Shown: positions 1 through 12,990 of the stretch, one piece after another
How positions within the stretch are numbered: position 1 is the stretch's first letter
Layout: the number at the start of each line of letters is the position of its first letter
Translations under genes and position numbers: made by a program
Notes under the pieces: model-generated
Databases searched by the model: none
Seen by the model: the letters and a program-made list of their open reading frames with translations, nothing else
Told to the model about the DNA's origin: nothing
NCBI RefSeq assembly: GCF_001949145.1
Contig: NW_019091369.1
Location: forward strand, 4,129,812 to 4,193,811
Direction of reading: 5' to 3'
DNA length: 64,000 nucleotides
Source of the DNA: Acanthaster planci
Taxonomy: Eukaryota > Echinodermata > Asteroidea > Valvatida > Acanthasteridae

Positions 1-765
1 TTTCAATGATATTTGCTTCAAAGACGTCTCTTCCACCTCAGAATGCATTCTAAGTCATCTACAAGCATTTAGGACCGGTTCGAAGAACAGTCAAAATTTC
101 GTCAAAATTGATTAAAAATGCAAGGCTAACCCCTTGCAAAATTTATGAATTTCGGGCAAAAATTTAGCTTTTTCAGTTTCAATGATATTTGCTTCAAAGA
201 CGTCTCTTCCACCTCAGAATGCATTCTAAGTCATCTACAAGCATTTAGGACCGGTTCAAAGAAAAGTCAAAATTTCGTCAAAATTCATTGAAAACGCAAG
301 GCTAACCCCTTGCGAAATTTGTGAAATTTGGGAGACAAATTACATTTCTGAGTTTCCATGAAACTTGCTTTAAAGACGTCTCTCTTTAAGCTGAGAATGC
401 ATTCTAAGTCATCTGCAAGCATTTTGGAGTAGCTTAAAGAAAAGTCAAAATTTTGTCAAAATTCATTGAAAACGCAAGGCTAACCCCTTACCAAATTAAG
501 GAATTACGGGCAAAAATTGAGATTTCTGAGTTTCAGTGATACTTGCTTAAAGTCGACTTTTCATATTCAGAATGCATTCTACGTCATCCATAAGCATTTT
601 TGGGAGGTTCGAAAAAATTTGGGGTTGAAGGTGCTTGTGGAGTCCTGAAATCGTTTTAAACGAGCAGAAAAGACGTCTTTTTTTCGTCTGAAGAGGATAC
701 TCTGGGACATTTACAAACAGTTTGGAGCGGTTTGAAGAAAATTCGGTTGAAATTAATTTCAAATG
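1..765. repeat. Tandem satellite array, ~176-bp unit
   Basis: Successive units begin near 1, 177, 353 and 531 with the same TTTCA(A/G)TGAT-like start, giving a period of 176-178 bp. Each unit repeats the same blocks: a GACGTCTCT segment, GAATGCATTCTAAGTCATC, AGCATTT, and CAAGGCTAACCCCTT. The fourth unit decays after about 620. A fifth, much more diverged unit can still be followed from about 670 to 755. The array begins before the window, so its full length is unknown. Short reading frames across it look incidental. Confidence 0.93.
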
Positions 766-2718
766 TGGACTGCAAATGCGGAGGGGTGGAATCGCTTGCA
801 CTGCGTGCCACTGTTGTCTCCTAACTTCTTTCCCTTGCTTCAACTGTCTTGGTCACTTCTGCCATTGTCTTCCCCGAGTCTTGAAACGATGGATGTTCCA
901 AAGTACACACACAGCTTCATTGGAGGACGTTCCTGTGTCAAAAAACAAACACAAAACAAAAGGTTAATTGTGGGAAAAGGGGGATGAAGAAATGACATGT
1001 ACCTACGCCACAGGTAAAGGGAAGTTAAATATGTGCACGCAAGAAGTTACTGAAGAGAGGGAATCCAGCTATCTAATCATTAAACCTTACTCCCTTCGGT
1101 AAATTTTGTTGGATTTATTTCGGATCTTTAAATGTACTTCCACTCACATGATAAATGATGTATTATTTCAAAGTTTGTATAGGACTGTATACTGACAAAA
1201 AGCTTATCTGGTCATAATGCCCAATCGGCTATACAGTGCTCCTTCCCGACGGAAATTGTCCCAGGGAAGCAGGGAAGCAAAGGAACAGTTTCGGCTTAGA
1301 AAGGCAACTCGCCCTCATTTTTTAAATTCTTCCATGAAGTTGTGCGGCTACAGGTTTCGCTCTTATCACGTGATTGGGAAAATTCCTGCAGCTTTCACCA
1401 AAAGCAGTTCGGACACTAAATATCAATCGAAGGACACTGATAATAAAATTTGAGTTTACGTTAATTCAAAATGACGCATCAGTAATGATACCTTCTCTAA
1501 GAACTGGCAGTGTCGAAGCAGAAATTTGTGGCGACACTTGTGAGTAATGAGAGAAAATTACACTGCGCTATCGAACTCATGAAACACAACACTGAAAAAA
1601 AATGTCGGGGTCTTGCTGCGTCATAACCCATCCGCGATTGATGACGAATAGCTGGGATGCATTGAGCCCCAGGAAGGGGCCCTATTTCCTTACTTGGCTC
1701 GACCAAGCCCCTAGACCTTGCTGACCGTGTCATGATGCTACATAGCCCCACTGTACCACAAACAGTGGCCACAGTGTGCAGTCAACACAGAGCTGATGTG
1801 TGCGCCAACGTGCGCATCGTATGTTTTAGTTACCAGCTTGGGTTGATGTCCCGTGACGCATTTCAAAGGTTTGTGCGAGAAATTTGCCACCAAGAGAGTG
1901 GAAGACCGTCTTTCGAGTTGCTTCTCGATAAGGAAGAATTCCTGTATATACTGTTTTCATCAACGAACAGAAAGTTATAACAAGTCAGGGGATGCTAGCA
2001 ACGATTTACTGACTTTGTACAGGGATCATCTTTGCGGTGATAAGTTGAACGGTTCAATTTGGAAGACTTGGATTTCCTAGCGATTTAACTGCATATTAGC
2101 TGACTGCCTGGATATCAGCTAATAGATTGTTGCCGAAAACTTTGGAATGTTTCTATTTTCAGTTACTTGTGGATTATTGAGTTCTTCGATTTGTTGATGC
2201 CATTCTAAGAACTACGTTTTACTGGATTAATATAAGTAGCAAACGGAAACGAGAGGATTCTGTGGGACGTTATTTTTTATACGTTCAAATCTTGCTGTAT
2301 ATTTACGGACATTTCGTGACAATCGATCATTACTGTCCGCGGCGTACGCCGAGTTGAAAAAGTAACCCCGTCTGGTGCAAGTGTCTCTTGTTATAAAAAA
2401 ACAACATTGAATATTCCTGACAATCATCGACCAAAATCAGACCTGAACTACAGACAAGGGAATTACACATCTGTGACACTGGGCATCAGCTGTCATCAGA
2501 CCGAAGCCGATCTACCTCTTTCACAATTCAAACCACTCCCGTAGGACTGTGACGTTTGCCACAAGCTTCTCAAATCTAGCCGCAGATACCACGCAAACGA
2601 CAACGGCAACACCCATCGAAACAGACTCGAAGCTGAATGCTTCTATGGACAAAGTAAGTGCATGATTAGGTAATTTCTCTCATCAAACTTTCAAAGAACG
2701 CTTCCAACATCATCTAAA
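766..2718. other. Upstream region of the Ig-mucin gene, no gene seen
   Basis: No reading frame here shows a recognisable domain or a consistent splice structure. A possible 5' UTR splice donor (AAAGTAAGTG) lies at about 2650, shortly before the start codon at 2719, so part of the stretch may be promoter and 5' UTR. I see no clear TATA box that can be assigned. Confidence 0.5.
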
Positions 2719-5022
2719 ATGATGAAGCAATTGGCATACGGATTTGTGTTACCGTTGATGTTTCTGGCACGTGCTCACGCCATTTCGTTCCGGGTGGAGC
2801 CAAGTCCACAGACCATAGTTCTGGGTCAAACCATGACACTGCGATGTCAAGTGGACAATCAGGATGGCATCAACGTGTATTGGCAGAACGTGAAAACAGG
2901 TGATTATCTGAGTAGAGACCGTAAAATTGACCCTTTCAATCGGCTCAGCAAGTCCGCGAAACGCAGGTACCGGATCATTGGTGATTCGGGATCGGGCGAG
3001 TATAACCTGATGATTCGGCGCGTCTCCATGAACGATGCATCTGAGTTCAGATGCCTTTACTTCACCGACATGGCCTACTACTCACCGATAGCCCATATCA
3101 GAGTATTGAAACCGCCAGATAAAGGATTTCCCTCTTGTATCCTGGGTCCGAGTTTGCAGATGGATGCTGGAGACAATATCACCCTCATATGTGAGTCCAT
3201 GGGAGGAGATCCACCTGCAACGCTGACGTGGATTCGAGGAAAAGAAATCCTTCAGTCAAACTTTGTACCACACGCCAGTCGTAGAGTCGCTGCTTATCAA
3301 CACACTCTCACGGAAGCCGACCGGAACGTCAGATTCACCTGCGTGGCACGGAACCAAGCTTTGGCCCAACCCCGGTCTTGCTATGTGATTCCTCTACGGA
3401 GCCGTATCGAAGTCATCCTCCGCCCGGTTGTTACAACAATCTACCTTGGCGACAGCATCAGTTTCAATTGTATCTCAGAGAACGTTCCTCAGCTGCAATA
3501 TCACTGGACTGTGAATGGTAATCCAATTACAGAATCAACGGAAAAGTACAAACTTCTCAAGAGTGGCATGAGATTGCGGGTGGTAAATGCCACTTTGGAA
3601 GACGATGCTTCTGTCATTGTCTGTCGTGTTGAACAGGCAGAGCTTAGATTGGGAGATCACGCCGAGGGACAACTCTACATACGGCAACTGAAAGATAACG
3701 AGTTTACCAGCGCGATACTGACCACTGCACCGGTGACGACAACTCCGATGATGACCACGCCAGAGGTAAAATTGACAACTAAACCAACTACCACGCCACT
3801 TACTACTACGACTTTGATCACCACGACTGAACAGGGTACAACCACTCCCATGGCCACTACTAAGCCTACTACCACTACTTTACCGGTCACAACGCAACAG
3901 ATAACTACAACGCAACAGATAATTACAACCCAACCGATAACCACAACCCAACCAGTTACCACAACCCAACAGGTTATTACAACCCAACCAGTTACCACAA
4001 CCCAACAGGTTATTACAACCCAACCAGTTTCCACAACCCAACCAGTTACCACAACCCAACAGGTTATTACAACCCAACCAGTTACCACAGCCCAACCGAT
4101 AACCACAACCCAACCAGTTACCACAACCCAACCGATAACCACAACCCAACCAGTTACCACAACCCAACCGGTAACCATAACTGAACCAGCTACAACGACC
4201 AAACTTGTTACCACTACCGAAGAAGTAACTACCACCAAGCCAGCAACAACAGAATCGCAAACGACCACAGAGTCGTTCATGACGACCAACAACCCACTAC
4301 CTACTGATCGACCAAATGTCATCATCAGAGAGGATGAACTGACACCGACACAGATATCCACTGAGCCTCAACCTGAGAATATGATTCCGGACATACTTGC
4401 TGAGAGAAAGCCAACCAGCGTCGACGATTTGGACAACAATTTAGCAGGACTGTTGGAGAGATCTGTCCCTAGACCCAATTCCAATTTAAAGGGGAAGTCG
4501 AGCCCAATTGGAGACCGTTCACCTCTTCCCCAGAGGGGTGACATTCCTGATCTTCCTCCCATTACCCGCCCTCCAGTCACTACAACCGCTACGCCTACCA
4601 CCGCGCCCACCACCGCCCCTACCACCACGCCTACCACCACTGCCCCAACCACCACCACAAGCATGAAGACTCCTAGAGAAAAAACGCCAGAGATAGTGCC
4701 TTCTTGGATAGGGAATGACATCTTACAAGACGCTCCGACAACATCCGAGTCGCCGACTCAGCGACCAACAACCAAGTTGACCAAAGCTCCGAAAGCACGC
4801 ACCACTAAGCCCACAACAACCCTGCCAAACACCGAGGTCTCTGAAACAAATTCTTCAGATACCTCCATCCTCGTCGACGCAAGGCCTCCGCTGACTAAGG
4901 TCGTAGGAAAAAGTAACGCTGGAGTAGCTGCTGGGTTGAGTGTCACCTTCATACTTCTCGCTATCATAGGTGTGGGATTGACCATTTATTTCTTAAAATT
5001 CCGAAAAGCACCACAGACATGA
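2719..5022 (+). CDS. Single-exon Ig-domain/mucin type I membrane protein (767 aa)
   Basis: Probable cell-surface adhesion or recognition protein. Residues 1-20 form a signal peptide ending in ARAHA. Three Ig-like domains follow, each with paired cysteines and a core Trp: C43/W55/C112, C158/W171/C208 and C251/W263/C302. The middle domain has an extra pair, C140 and C221, as in C2-type domains. N-glycosylation sequons are at N153 and N290. Residues ~330-545 and ~615-715 are Thr/Pro-rich mucin-like stalk; the first block contains about twenty 6-residue repeats. One transmembrane helix spans ~735-759, followed by a very short basic tail (KFRKAPQT). The architecture resembles nectin/Kirrel-type ectodomains placed on a TIM/KIM-1-like mucin stalk, but I cannot assign a family. 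The tail has no signalling motif, so ligand binding or shielding is more likely than direct signalling. The coding region has no intron. The ATG follows a signal-peptide frame well; a 5' UTR intron is possible. Confidence 0.9.
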   Translation: MMKQLAYGFVLPLMFLARAHAISFRVEPSPQTIVLGQTMTLRCQVDNQDGINVYWQNVKTGDYLSRDRKIDPFNRLSKSAKRRYRIIGDSGSGEYNLMIRRVSMNDASEFRCLYFTDMAYYSPIAHIRVLKPPDKGFPSCILGPSLQMDAGDNITLICESMGGDPPATLTWIRGKEILQSNFVPHASRRVAAYQHTLTEADRNVRFTCVARNQALAQPRSCYVIPLRSRIEVILRPVVTTIYLGDSISFNCISENVPQLQYHWTVNGNPITESTEKYKLLKSGMRLRVVNATLEDDASVIVCRVEQAELRLGDHAEGQLYIRQLKDNEFTSAILTTAPVTTTPMMTTPEVKLTTKPTTTPLTTTTLITTTEQGTTTPMATTKPTTTTLPVTTQQITTTQQIITTQPITTTQPVTTTQQVITTQPVTTTQQVITTQPVSTTQPVTTTQQVITTQPVTTAQPITTTQPVTTTQPITTTQPVTTTQPVTITEPATTTKLVTTTEEVTTTKPATTESQTTTESFMTTNNPLPTDRPNVIIREDELTPTQISTEPQPENMIPDILAERKPTSVDDLDNNLAGLLERSVPRPNSNLKGKSSPIGDRSPLPQRGDIPDLPPITRPPVTTTATPTTAPTTAPTTTPTTTAPTTTTSMKTPREKTPEIVPSWIGNDILQDAPTTSESPTQRPTTKLTKAPKARTTKPTTTLPNTEVSETNSSDTSILVDARPPLTKVVGKSNAGVAAGLSVTFILLAIIGVGLTIYFLKFRKAPQT
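3895..4254 (+). repeat. 18-bp coding minisatellite (mucin hexapeptide repeats)
   Basis: From codon 393 onward the frame is built from 18-bp units encoding QPVTTT, QQVITT, QPITTT and close variants. Sixteen units run to 4182, then four diverged units (EPATTT, KLVTTT, EEVTTT, KPATTE). A higher-order alternation of QPVTTT and QQVITT is visible between about 3949 and 4080, which suggests duplication of longer blocks. Nearly every unit offers three O-glycosylation acceptor Thr residues. The opposite strand stays open through the array only because of the repeat composition. Confidence 0.95.
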
Positions 5023-8000
5023 AAAACATTTTGATAAGCACGATCGAAATAAGAATTCATTTCCATTTTGCAAAATATTTTCTCAGTACCAATGAAAATT
5101 TGTTTGGTTGAAAACCAATGACTCTAAAACTAGACAGAACTGCATTTTCAAACCTTGTTCATGATTGTAATCCCCGTTGTTTATACATGTAATATAAGCA
5201 TGTCTTAGCAATGAGTGCAATGTATAAAATATGTAATTGTTACAGAATAGGCCTACACCAAAACCGGCGGCTTTTATGTCCAGAATTAAGTAACTGAAAA
5301 TGGAAACCGTGAGGCACAGGCCTTCTTTTTATTATCATTAATTAATAGGTACAAAGTTTGAAAGTGATTCATCTGCGTTCCGTTATTTTGTAATAATCGA
5401 TATGTTGAAGGAAGAGAGCTAACTTTGTCGTCAAAATATTTGTGTACTCTGGTAATGCAGTCTATTGCAAAAGTAGACGTGGTTGCAAACTTGAATGTTT
5501 AGATGATTCAGTATTATTTTCGCCAAACCTGCATGACGAGTCACCAACATCCTTCTGATGGATTCTGCTGAATATTTTAAAGCACGTTTAGGCGAAAAAT
5601 ACCCACCCCATTATGAGATCTGAGACATACGTAAATTTTGTAAATCACAAAACCCTGGAGATGGATGACGCATGTAACGCTCGCTCACAAGTGTGGTTCC
5701 CATTCGTCTTGCTGAATTAGACTAGTCAGAAGGAAAAGTGCAAAAAAAAAACGCCATTTACTGTTTTTCTGAAATGCGAGGGCGGAGGTTGCAATTAATT
5801 TCAGAAAACTAAGTGGGCTTTTGCAGCAGAAACTTCAACACCGAAAGCATGTTATACAAAAGCTTTTTTGCTTTTTTGTAGAATGAGAGAAAATGCGTCG
5901 TGAAAATTAAGTTTTGGGGAGCTCTTACGAGGTGACAGGAAGCATTATTCAGCACGGAATGCCTTCTGGAAACTTCTCAGTAACAGTAAAAACACAAAGG
6001 AATTGCAAGTTCCATTCACCGCATCAATATTAACATTAAAGGGGATGCAAAAGACGTCAGATGAGATCTCATGGGTTTAAGGGCACGGAAGGGGGACCAG
6101 ACGGTAAACTGAGGTAACCTATTCACAGACTAACAACCTGTCTGTATCCATACAGGTTGCTGGAAAAAGACTGGGCACTAGATGAATCATCGTGTTCCGT
6201 AAAGCGATAGATGTGTGGCATACACGCCCTTGAGAGGACCATTTGTGAACTTTTCTGCCTAAGCAGAATTGACCATTTCCAAATATCATATCCTGAGTGC
6301 AATGAAAGCACAAACTTGGCAATAAATACACAAATGAAAGACGTGAGCCTACACTATTGCTTGAGATTACAGAATTCTTGAATATGCATATGGCGGAACG
6401 TGGTGTGTGATTAATGCATTTCGAGTATTACTTTAGTCCACTTGTGATAAAAAAGAACCTGGGATATGACGCTTCTCTCGCTTTGCTTATACTTTTGGGA
6501 AATTAACTGCATTTTCTATATCAGTCAGAAATTGCGGTAACTGTGCTCTAGGTTAGTTTTTCATTGAAGACGAATTTAAATCATTGTATAAATAGTTGTA
6601 TATATTTATCAGTGTCCATCTTAATAATAATCAGAAGATTTAGAATTATTAGCCCGTGGATTCATCGAAAAAGCGAAGTTGCCTTTTGACTGAGGAAAAC
6701 TGCGTCAGATGACTTATTGGAATGAGCGAAATGTATATGTAAACCTTGATTTCAAACAGATGCGATACTAGACAATTGTCATAATCTTTCTAACACAGGA
6801 AACTGCCGGCATTTAACAGAAGTATTATATTATATAGCTAATACCAATGTTTCAATGTTCTGTCACAAAATGCTTGTTCATAAAGGCTGCGTGTATTAAA
6901 ACAGTTCTGTGAAAAATCAAACAATTTTGCATCGAATTAATTTATTGTTGATGAATTGTCAATTTTAAAAGCAATGGTGTCTGTAGGTCACAGCAAAAAC
7001 CGTTTACGTTTATTTGTACACATTGTAAAAATATAAATAAACCTATGGCCAAACCAATAGCATTTTCATAAGGGACCAATAAAACTGGTATTGACTGAGT
7101 CAGAGTTGCTTGAGGTCCAGTTGGTCAATTGAGAGTCATTGGAGGTCATTCAGACTCTCAAAAGTTATCAGCTGGACAGTATTAGGTTATCTTCAAGCAC
7201 ACTCGATGTATACTTTTCAATCTTTCTTCAATTATCTGCAGTTTTTTAGCTCATAAAGCCACAGACTAGACTGACCGTCCACTTATCCCTCTGGGGTCAG
7301 ATAGGCACCAGGGTGCTAATCATTAACCTCTGACATAACCAAACTATGACCGTGTTTCTGACCGATAAGGTTACACGATCTTAACCCGGATTATACTTTT
7401 CGAAATTCAGCTAATTGCCTCCAATGTTATATGACTAAGTCTTCTGTGGCAACACAGTCGCGTGTAATTACGAGTTGGGAGTAGCCCTAATAACGGTGAA
7501 GCAAGATAATACCCTAACACCTCTAGGTATTCCATTTAAAGTTATAACACAGGACAAGACTAATTAAGACCTCTCTGCACAGCAACGATATTTTTTAATT
7601 TAAAGAGTCAAACTTCAGTTTTTCCCCCCAAATTGGAGACGTCCCCCTTGTTTTGGACTACCCAACAACATATACACAAGATCGTACCGTCTTGAGATTT
7701 TTCTCTCAAGAACAGATGTTGGGGTTAAGAGGTAGACAAGTTTTGTTCCGGACAGAAGTTAGCGAAGAAAAATGTATACATCGATCTGTGCATCTACACA
7801 TCTATGATTCACACTTCCTTTGACTACAAGCCACATGGATGACTTGTCAGCATCTAACCTTGACGATCTATCAACATCCAAAGCTTTTAAGTCCACTGGG
7901 AATAGTTATACACATAAATCGGAACCAACGACTCCCTTTGGATAACCTCCACCCACCCTAGGGGCGTGAGAGAGCCTTCAAAAATCTTTATTGTGCGAGA

Positions 8001-11000
8001 AAGAATTTTTCCCTGCAAAATAGGTTTTTTAAGGCAAACTTACGACAACGTGATAGATGATAACAAGTTTTCTCAAGTACACATCTTTAAAATCTTCAGG
8101 ACTGTTGCCAAGCGTTATGTGCGAAGGTGGAGGTCTGGAGGATGCAACGATTGAAAAAAAAATCAAAATCAAACATCATAAATTAAAACTCTTATTCTAG
8201 TTGAAGCTTGTTCACTCTTACCATTGGTTACCCACAAAAAATAATTTCATTTTTTTAACCACTGAATGTTGATATTATCCAACAGAGGAATGCCTGGAAA
8301 TTTAAATGGTTACGGCATTATTTTCGATGTTTTATAAAATTTGGTAATCTAGATTCCCCCTTCCATTCCTGAAGCGTTTCAAGCTTCAGCTTTCCTTATC
8401 CCAATTGTCAGATTTGACCTTGCTGTATTGACACCCTGGTCTGGCTGAAAAGAACCATAAAGGGTCTCTGGCTACAAGGAAATGCTTCATTTCACTCACC
8501 GGAAATTTGTCGGGAACTCTTCAAGTTTCATAACGGACAGTATGGCGGAGAAGCATCAGAGGATGGGTGCAAGCAGGCTCGGTCATCGTGTCGGTGTGTT
8601 TAGGAGAGGGGCATTCATTGCCAGAGAGAACTTGACCACTAAGTAGCTAGGGTCTCCTCTCAGCTACTCCCGAAGTGAAACAACTGTAGATCTCTTGCAA
8701 ATCCACAAATTACTCTCCCTGAAAAAGAAATAAAGTCTGTGGTAGATCAATTCTCTGTGAATACGTTACGTTTTATGCCATTATAAAATGATTAAAAAGG
8801 AATAATATGCCCAAATTTGACACGTTCGTCTTCTTTCGCCTACCGTGCAAACAACAGATAGGCCTATACGGCATTATCAATTTCAATTTTACGAAAGTTA
8901 AATCCCACTTTTGAATCAAGAGCTAATTCGCAGTGTTGGTTACATACTAGCCAGGATAGTAGATTGATTGCCCTGTGATTGATGGCAGTAGCTCATTTTC
9001 GAACTCGGCTAATATACAGGCCAACCGGGTAATCCCAAAGGTTATGATGGGTGTATTGTTAATAAATTGGGAATTTAAATGGCTCTAATTCCCAGAAAAA
9101 TGTAAACTATAAATGCAAATGTCGGGCTATGTTTGTTAACTTTGGCTAAACGCTAAAAATACAATATTTAGAAAAGCCTCTAATACCAGATAAAAGCTTT
9201 TTCCCGTCGAGAACTGTGAAAGCTCATTCGCGGAATGCCATGAAATGGTCTAGGCCAATTAGCAGTGTTTGAAACTACCCTTTTTCTCGCCTTAATCACG
9301 CGCTTCATCAAAATCTATCTTGAGTGTGCAATAGGAACATTTTAACTCCTCCGCCTGTAAACGTCCAAACCGGAAACGTAAGGTGACATTCCGACTTTAT
9401 GTATCTGTGTGTCAGTCAAGGGGCTCAAAATTATTCCTGTGTGAGTGCAAGCAAACTGTCTGTTCATTGCGTTTTTGGTTTTTTTTTTGTTTGTTTTTTT
9501 AGATTTGTTGAGATTGAATTTGGAGTCATCCTGTGATTTACTAGATTAGACAAGATAACTCCAATCCAGGCAGTATATTATTGGTAAGATTTACACATAG
9601 CTTGCTCAGGGATAGCGGGAAGAAAACATTGTAATCGAAACAATGACCTCCAACTTACACCGTAATGCCATTCCAAATAGACATCATTTTTCGTGTCGCA
9701 ATTTGACAAATTTAACAGTTTTTCAAGTAAAGAATGCTCGGGGTAGGGGAATTGAGACGGCAGGAACTAAAACCAGCTTCAGAAGCAAGACAGATTGGTA
9801 GACGAGCAGGAAAGGTGAAGTCATTTCCACTGGAGATGATGACAGAGTTTTTTTCTCACTAGATTCGAGTTAGACTTTAATACCAGCATCGGGTTAGCCG
9901 CGATACTTGCCTATGGATTCCAGGTGAAGATCTACCCCAGAGCTGTGGGGTAATGAAGATCCATATTTGTCGTTTCCCATTATAGACAACTACATTACCA
10001 TGAGCTAAGCATTCAAATCACATTTTGGAAATAAATCGACAGGATATGGCCACAGACAAGGCATAAACTCAGACTTGATTCCAGTCTAACTGTCGGGAAG
10101 CTGTTGCTTATATTTGGGTCAGGGTTTCTTTTTCTCACCTCCAGGCGAGTCAACTGGACCATAGCATGGGAGGGGTTGTTGCCAAGGGGGTGGGGAGTCG
10201 TTTCCTTCCTGGTCTGTATCCTGTAATAAAGGCTACTAACCGTGACCTTATTGCAGAACGTATGCAAACGAAACACGCGATAAACTATTTAAAAGACCGT
10301 TGCCTGACAACAGTAAAACAGTCTTCAGCCAGTCGTCGTCATTGTTTGGTTATAAGAGATTCATTCACGCAATGGTGGATGACAAGATCGAATTGAATAG
10401 GCTGATTCTTTGTACAATGACAAGGACACAATTTTACAGGGAAAGATGGTTTTCATAATTTCATCTCGTGAATTTGTTCCCTCAAATAAATTTTCTGAGA
10501 GCGTCCGAATTTACTGAGTACCTCTGGTAGACTTTGCCCATGCATGAGCCAGTAGCTTTATCTTATCAAGATCACCAGACGCAGAGATCCAGGGACTTGT
10601 TTCCCGTCATCAGCACCCAGGAATAAGGATCCATCGACCGTGTTTCCTTTTCCACTCCGCTGAGAATTCACTCCGGAAAACTCTTTACCACCTTTTGGTC
10701 AGATGTTTTCATTCTAATTTATGCATTGCTTTTTATAAGAATGAATTTGTTTCTATAGAAACATAAATATGGCCTTTGCAGGTACGACTCTAGATGAGTA
10801 ACAATTACACGATCTCAGTAATAATATGGTCCCATGGCAGTGACCCTTTAATAAATACAATGTTTTGCTGTTTCACTTATGATTTTTCCTGTTAGAATTT
10901 GACATTTACAGCAAACTGCAATTCACAATGATGTTAGATGAGTCATGCAGGTTGTGATCCAATTACGATGGATTTTAAGCTCTTGTCTATGCTGTGTGGA

Positions 11001-11546
11001 ATTCATTAAAATATCCAGGTACCCACAACAAGGGGAATTCCTGAGAAGTACGTGATTTCAGCTGGGGACTTCAAGCCAAGAAGGAAACTTGCTCAGCAAA
11101 ATGTTATAATCCGCAACGGACTTCCTTCTGACTCATTGCAACGCAACATAACCGTCGCGTTTCTTGAGGCCTTGAATGGAGTAGTGGGATCTAACATGAT
11201 GATTTTATCACAGAGAATTTGACGAATGGTCAAAAGACGTTGACTCCTTGGTCGTTATAGCATTCAAAGATTTGATTCCGTAAGGGCATTGTCGAGAGTA
11301 TCCGCCCTGAGCAAAAGCACCCCCCCCGAAAAGAACTGTGTTGGTCGGGAGTGTTCATTTCATTGGTAGCGATGCGACCGCAACGATTGCATTTCTCAGT
11401 AGTTCGTGAACCAGCGATGCGCAGTTACTACCAAAGGAGCCTCTGTTGCTAGGAAAATTGCGGCGCCCATTTTTGGTCCAGCTCGAGACTCATTGTAGGA
11501 TAAAACTGCTGTTATTGTTCGCTCGAATCTATAGGCAGGGCTGGAG

Positions 11547-11735
11547 TCAGTTCGGCAAGATTCGGCTTATCTAAATTTGCCTTTACTCGCTTGGGCTAAA
11601 CTCGGCCAGACTCAAGTTAACCAAGTTCTGCTATAAACAAAGTCTGGGTTTAACTGACTCTGCTCGGTTTGACGCAGTTCGGTTTGACAGTGCTCGGCAA
11701 CGCTCGGCAGCATTTCGCTCGGCTTGATTCCATAA
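11547..11735. repeat. Degenerate short-unit minisatellite (CTCGGCTTGAC-like)
   Basis: The motif (C/G)TTCGG or CTCGG followed by a short spacer (CAAGATTCGG, GCTCGGTTTGACGCAG, GTTCGGTTTGACAG, GCTCGGCAAC, GCTCGGCAGC, GCTCGGCTTGATTCC) recurs roughly every 10-14 bases. Units are unequal and diverged. It looks like an old simple-sequence expansion with no coding role. Confidence 0.6.
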
Positions 11736-12910
11736 TTCTACGCGGCTGTAGTCGATTATTTGGATTTGTATTTGACTTGCATTTGAATTTCTCACTGCTC
11801 GATTCGGCCTGTTCTTGGCTCTGCTTGCTCAGTTCCACCTGCTAACTCAAGGTCATTCACTTCATACTGATTAACGGGTTGAATTTAGACTACTTTACAC
11901 CCGTTAATGAAAGGGGGAAAACTTGAATGGATATCCACGTTGGCTCACTTCACTGCAGGTCATTTGCTGTCATTATCGACCTCAGTGCAGACGTCAGAAC
12001 GAACTCAACAAATGGATGGTTTCCGGAAGGGGGCGATCAGAATGAGTGATAACTGTTGGGTTGTCATGGTTTTAATGACAGTCCACGGACATCTAATCTC
12101 ATCATCTGACATTTCTCTTGAACAGGTGAAGATTAAGCTTATCCTAGCGTGACACAAAACCCAGTTTAGATACTACTGTTTTCAGAAAGTCCTACTTGTC
12201 ACTTGCGTTGGTGTAGAGCGTTGCAATCTGACAAGTACTGGTGTGGAAAGAAAAATGAAGTTTGTGCTGGGAATACGCGTCACATAGCAAGTGTTGTTTT
12301 CGACCAATTTGTTAGGGCAGATAGTTAAAACCTTTTTAAAACTGCCAAAACAATATCATACCAATTTTTGTTTTATTTAATGAAATAAGAAAAATGCGTG
12401 GAAACGAACATTGATTTTCTTCTACTCTCTCCACAGCCTGTTACACAATTATGTACAAGGTCCGCCCAAAAGTGACATGTTTTGAATACTTATTGTAAAA
12501 ATGTGTAGGAAAATTAGTAGGAATCAGAGGATAATGTCCTGAGGCTAATCCAGATAAATACTTTAAACTTGACAAAGACTATTTAAAAGTTCGAAGCTAT
12601 GGTATGATGCATTTAGTTATAAATGAAGTCCTAACAACGTAATAATAAAACATTACAACCGGAAATAACACTCAAGGTAAATACTTGGGTGTGATAGACT
12701 CAAGAGAACACGTGACAGTTCTGGACATTGAGGGGGCTGTACCTGTTGCATGGTCACTCCCGTAACCAGCCACATTCCCATGGGTACGATCTTGCCGCAC
12801 TATGTTGGTTCCCACCATGCCTTGCGTAATACCCTTGGTATTGTACAATTTAAATATCCCACTATTTTAATTATATATGCACTCTACACCACTGATCTCC
12901 ATTATCTGCT

Positions 12911-12990
12911 CCGAGCGGAACAAAAGAGGGCGTGTTTTTTTGGTACTCACCGCATAGGCGCGCCATGAGGCACGCAAGTATGTGCACGTT
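12911..12990 (+). repeat. Dispersed ~75-bp repeat, copy 1
   Basis: Starts CCGAGCGGAACAA and contains TTTTTTTGGTACTCACCGCATAGG, CGCCATG and GGCACGCAAGTAT. The same blocks occur in the same order at 61983-62058. Sequences outside these limits do not match, so this is a dispersed element fragment rather than a local duplication. No element family is recognised. Confidence 0.75.

Noticed and set aside
547-967. Short open frames in the satellite decay zone
   Set aside because: They cross repeat units and have no domain content.
3675-4361. Long minus-strand open frame opposite the mucin region
   Set aside because: Val/Gly/Trp-rich product follows directly from the 18-bp repeat read backwards; the plus strand has signal peptide, Ig domains and a membrane helix.
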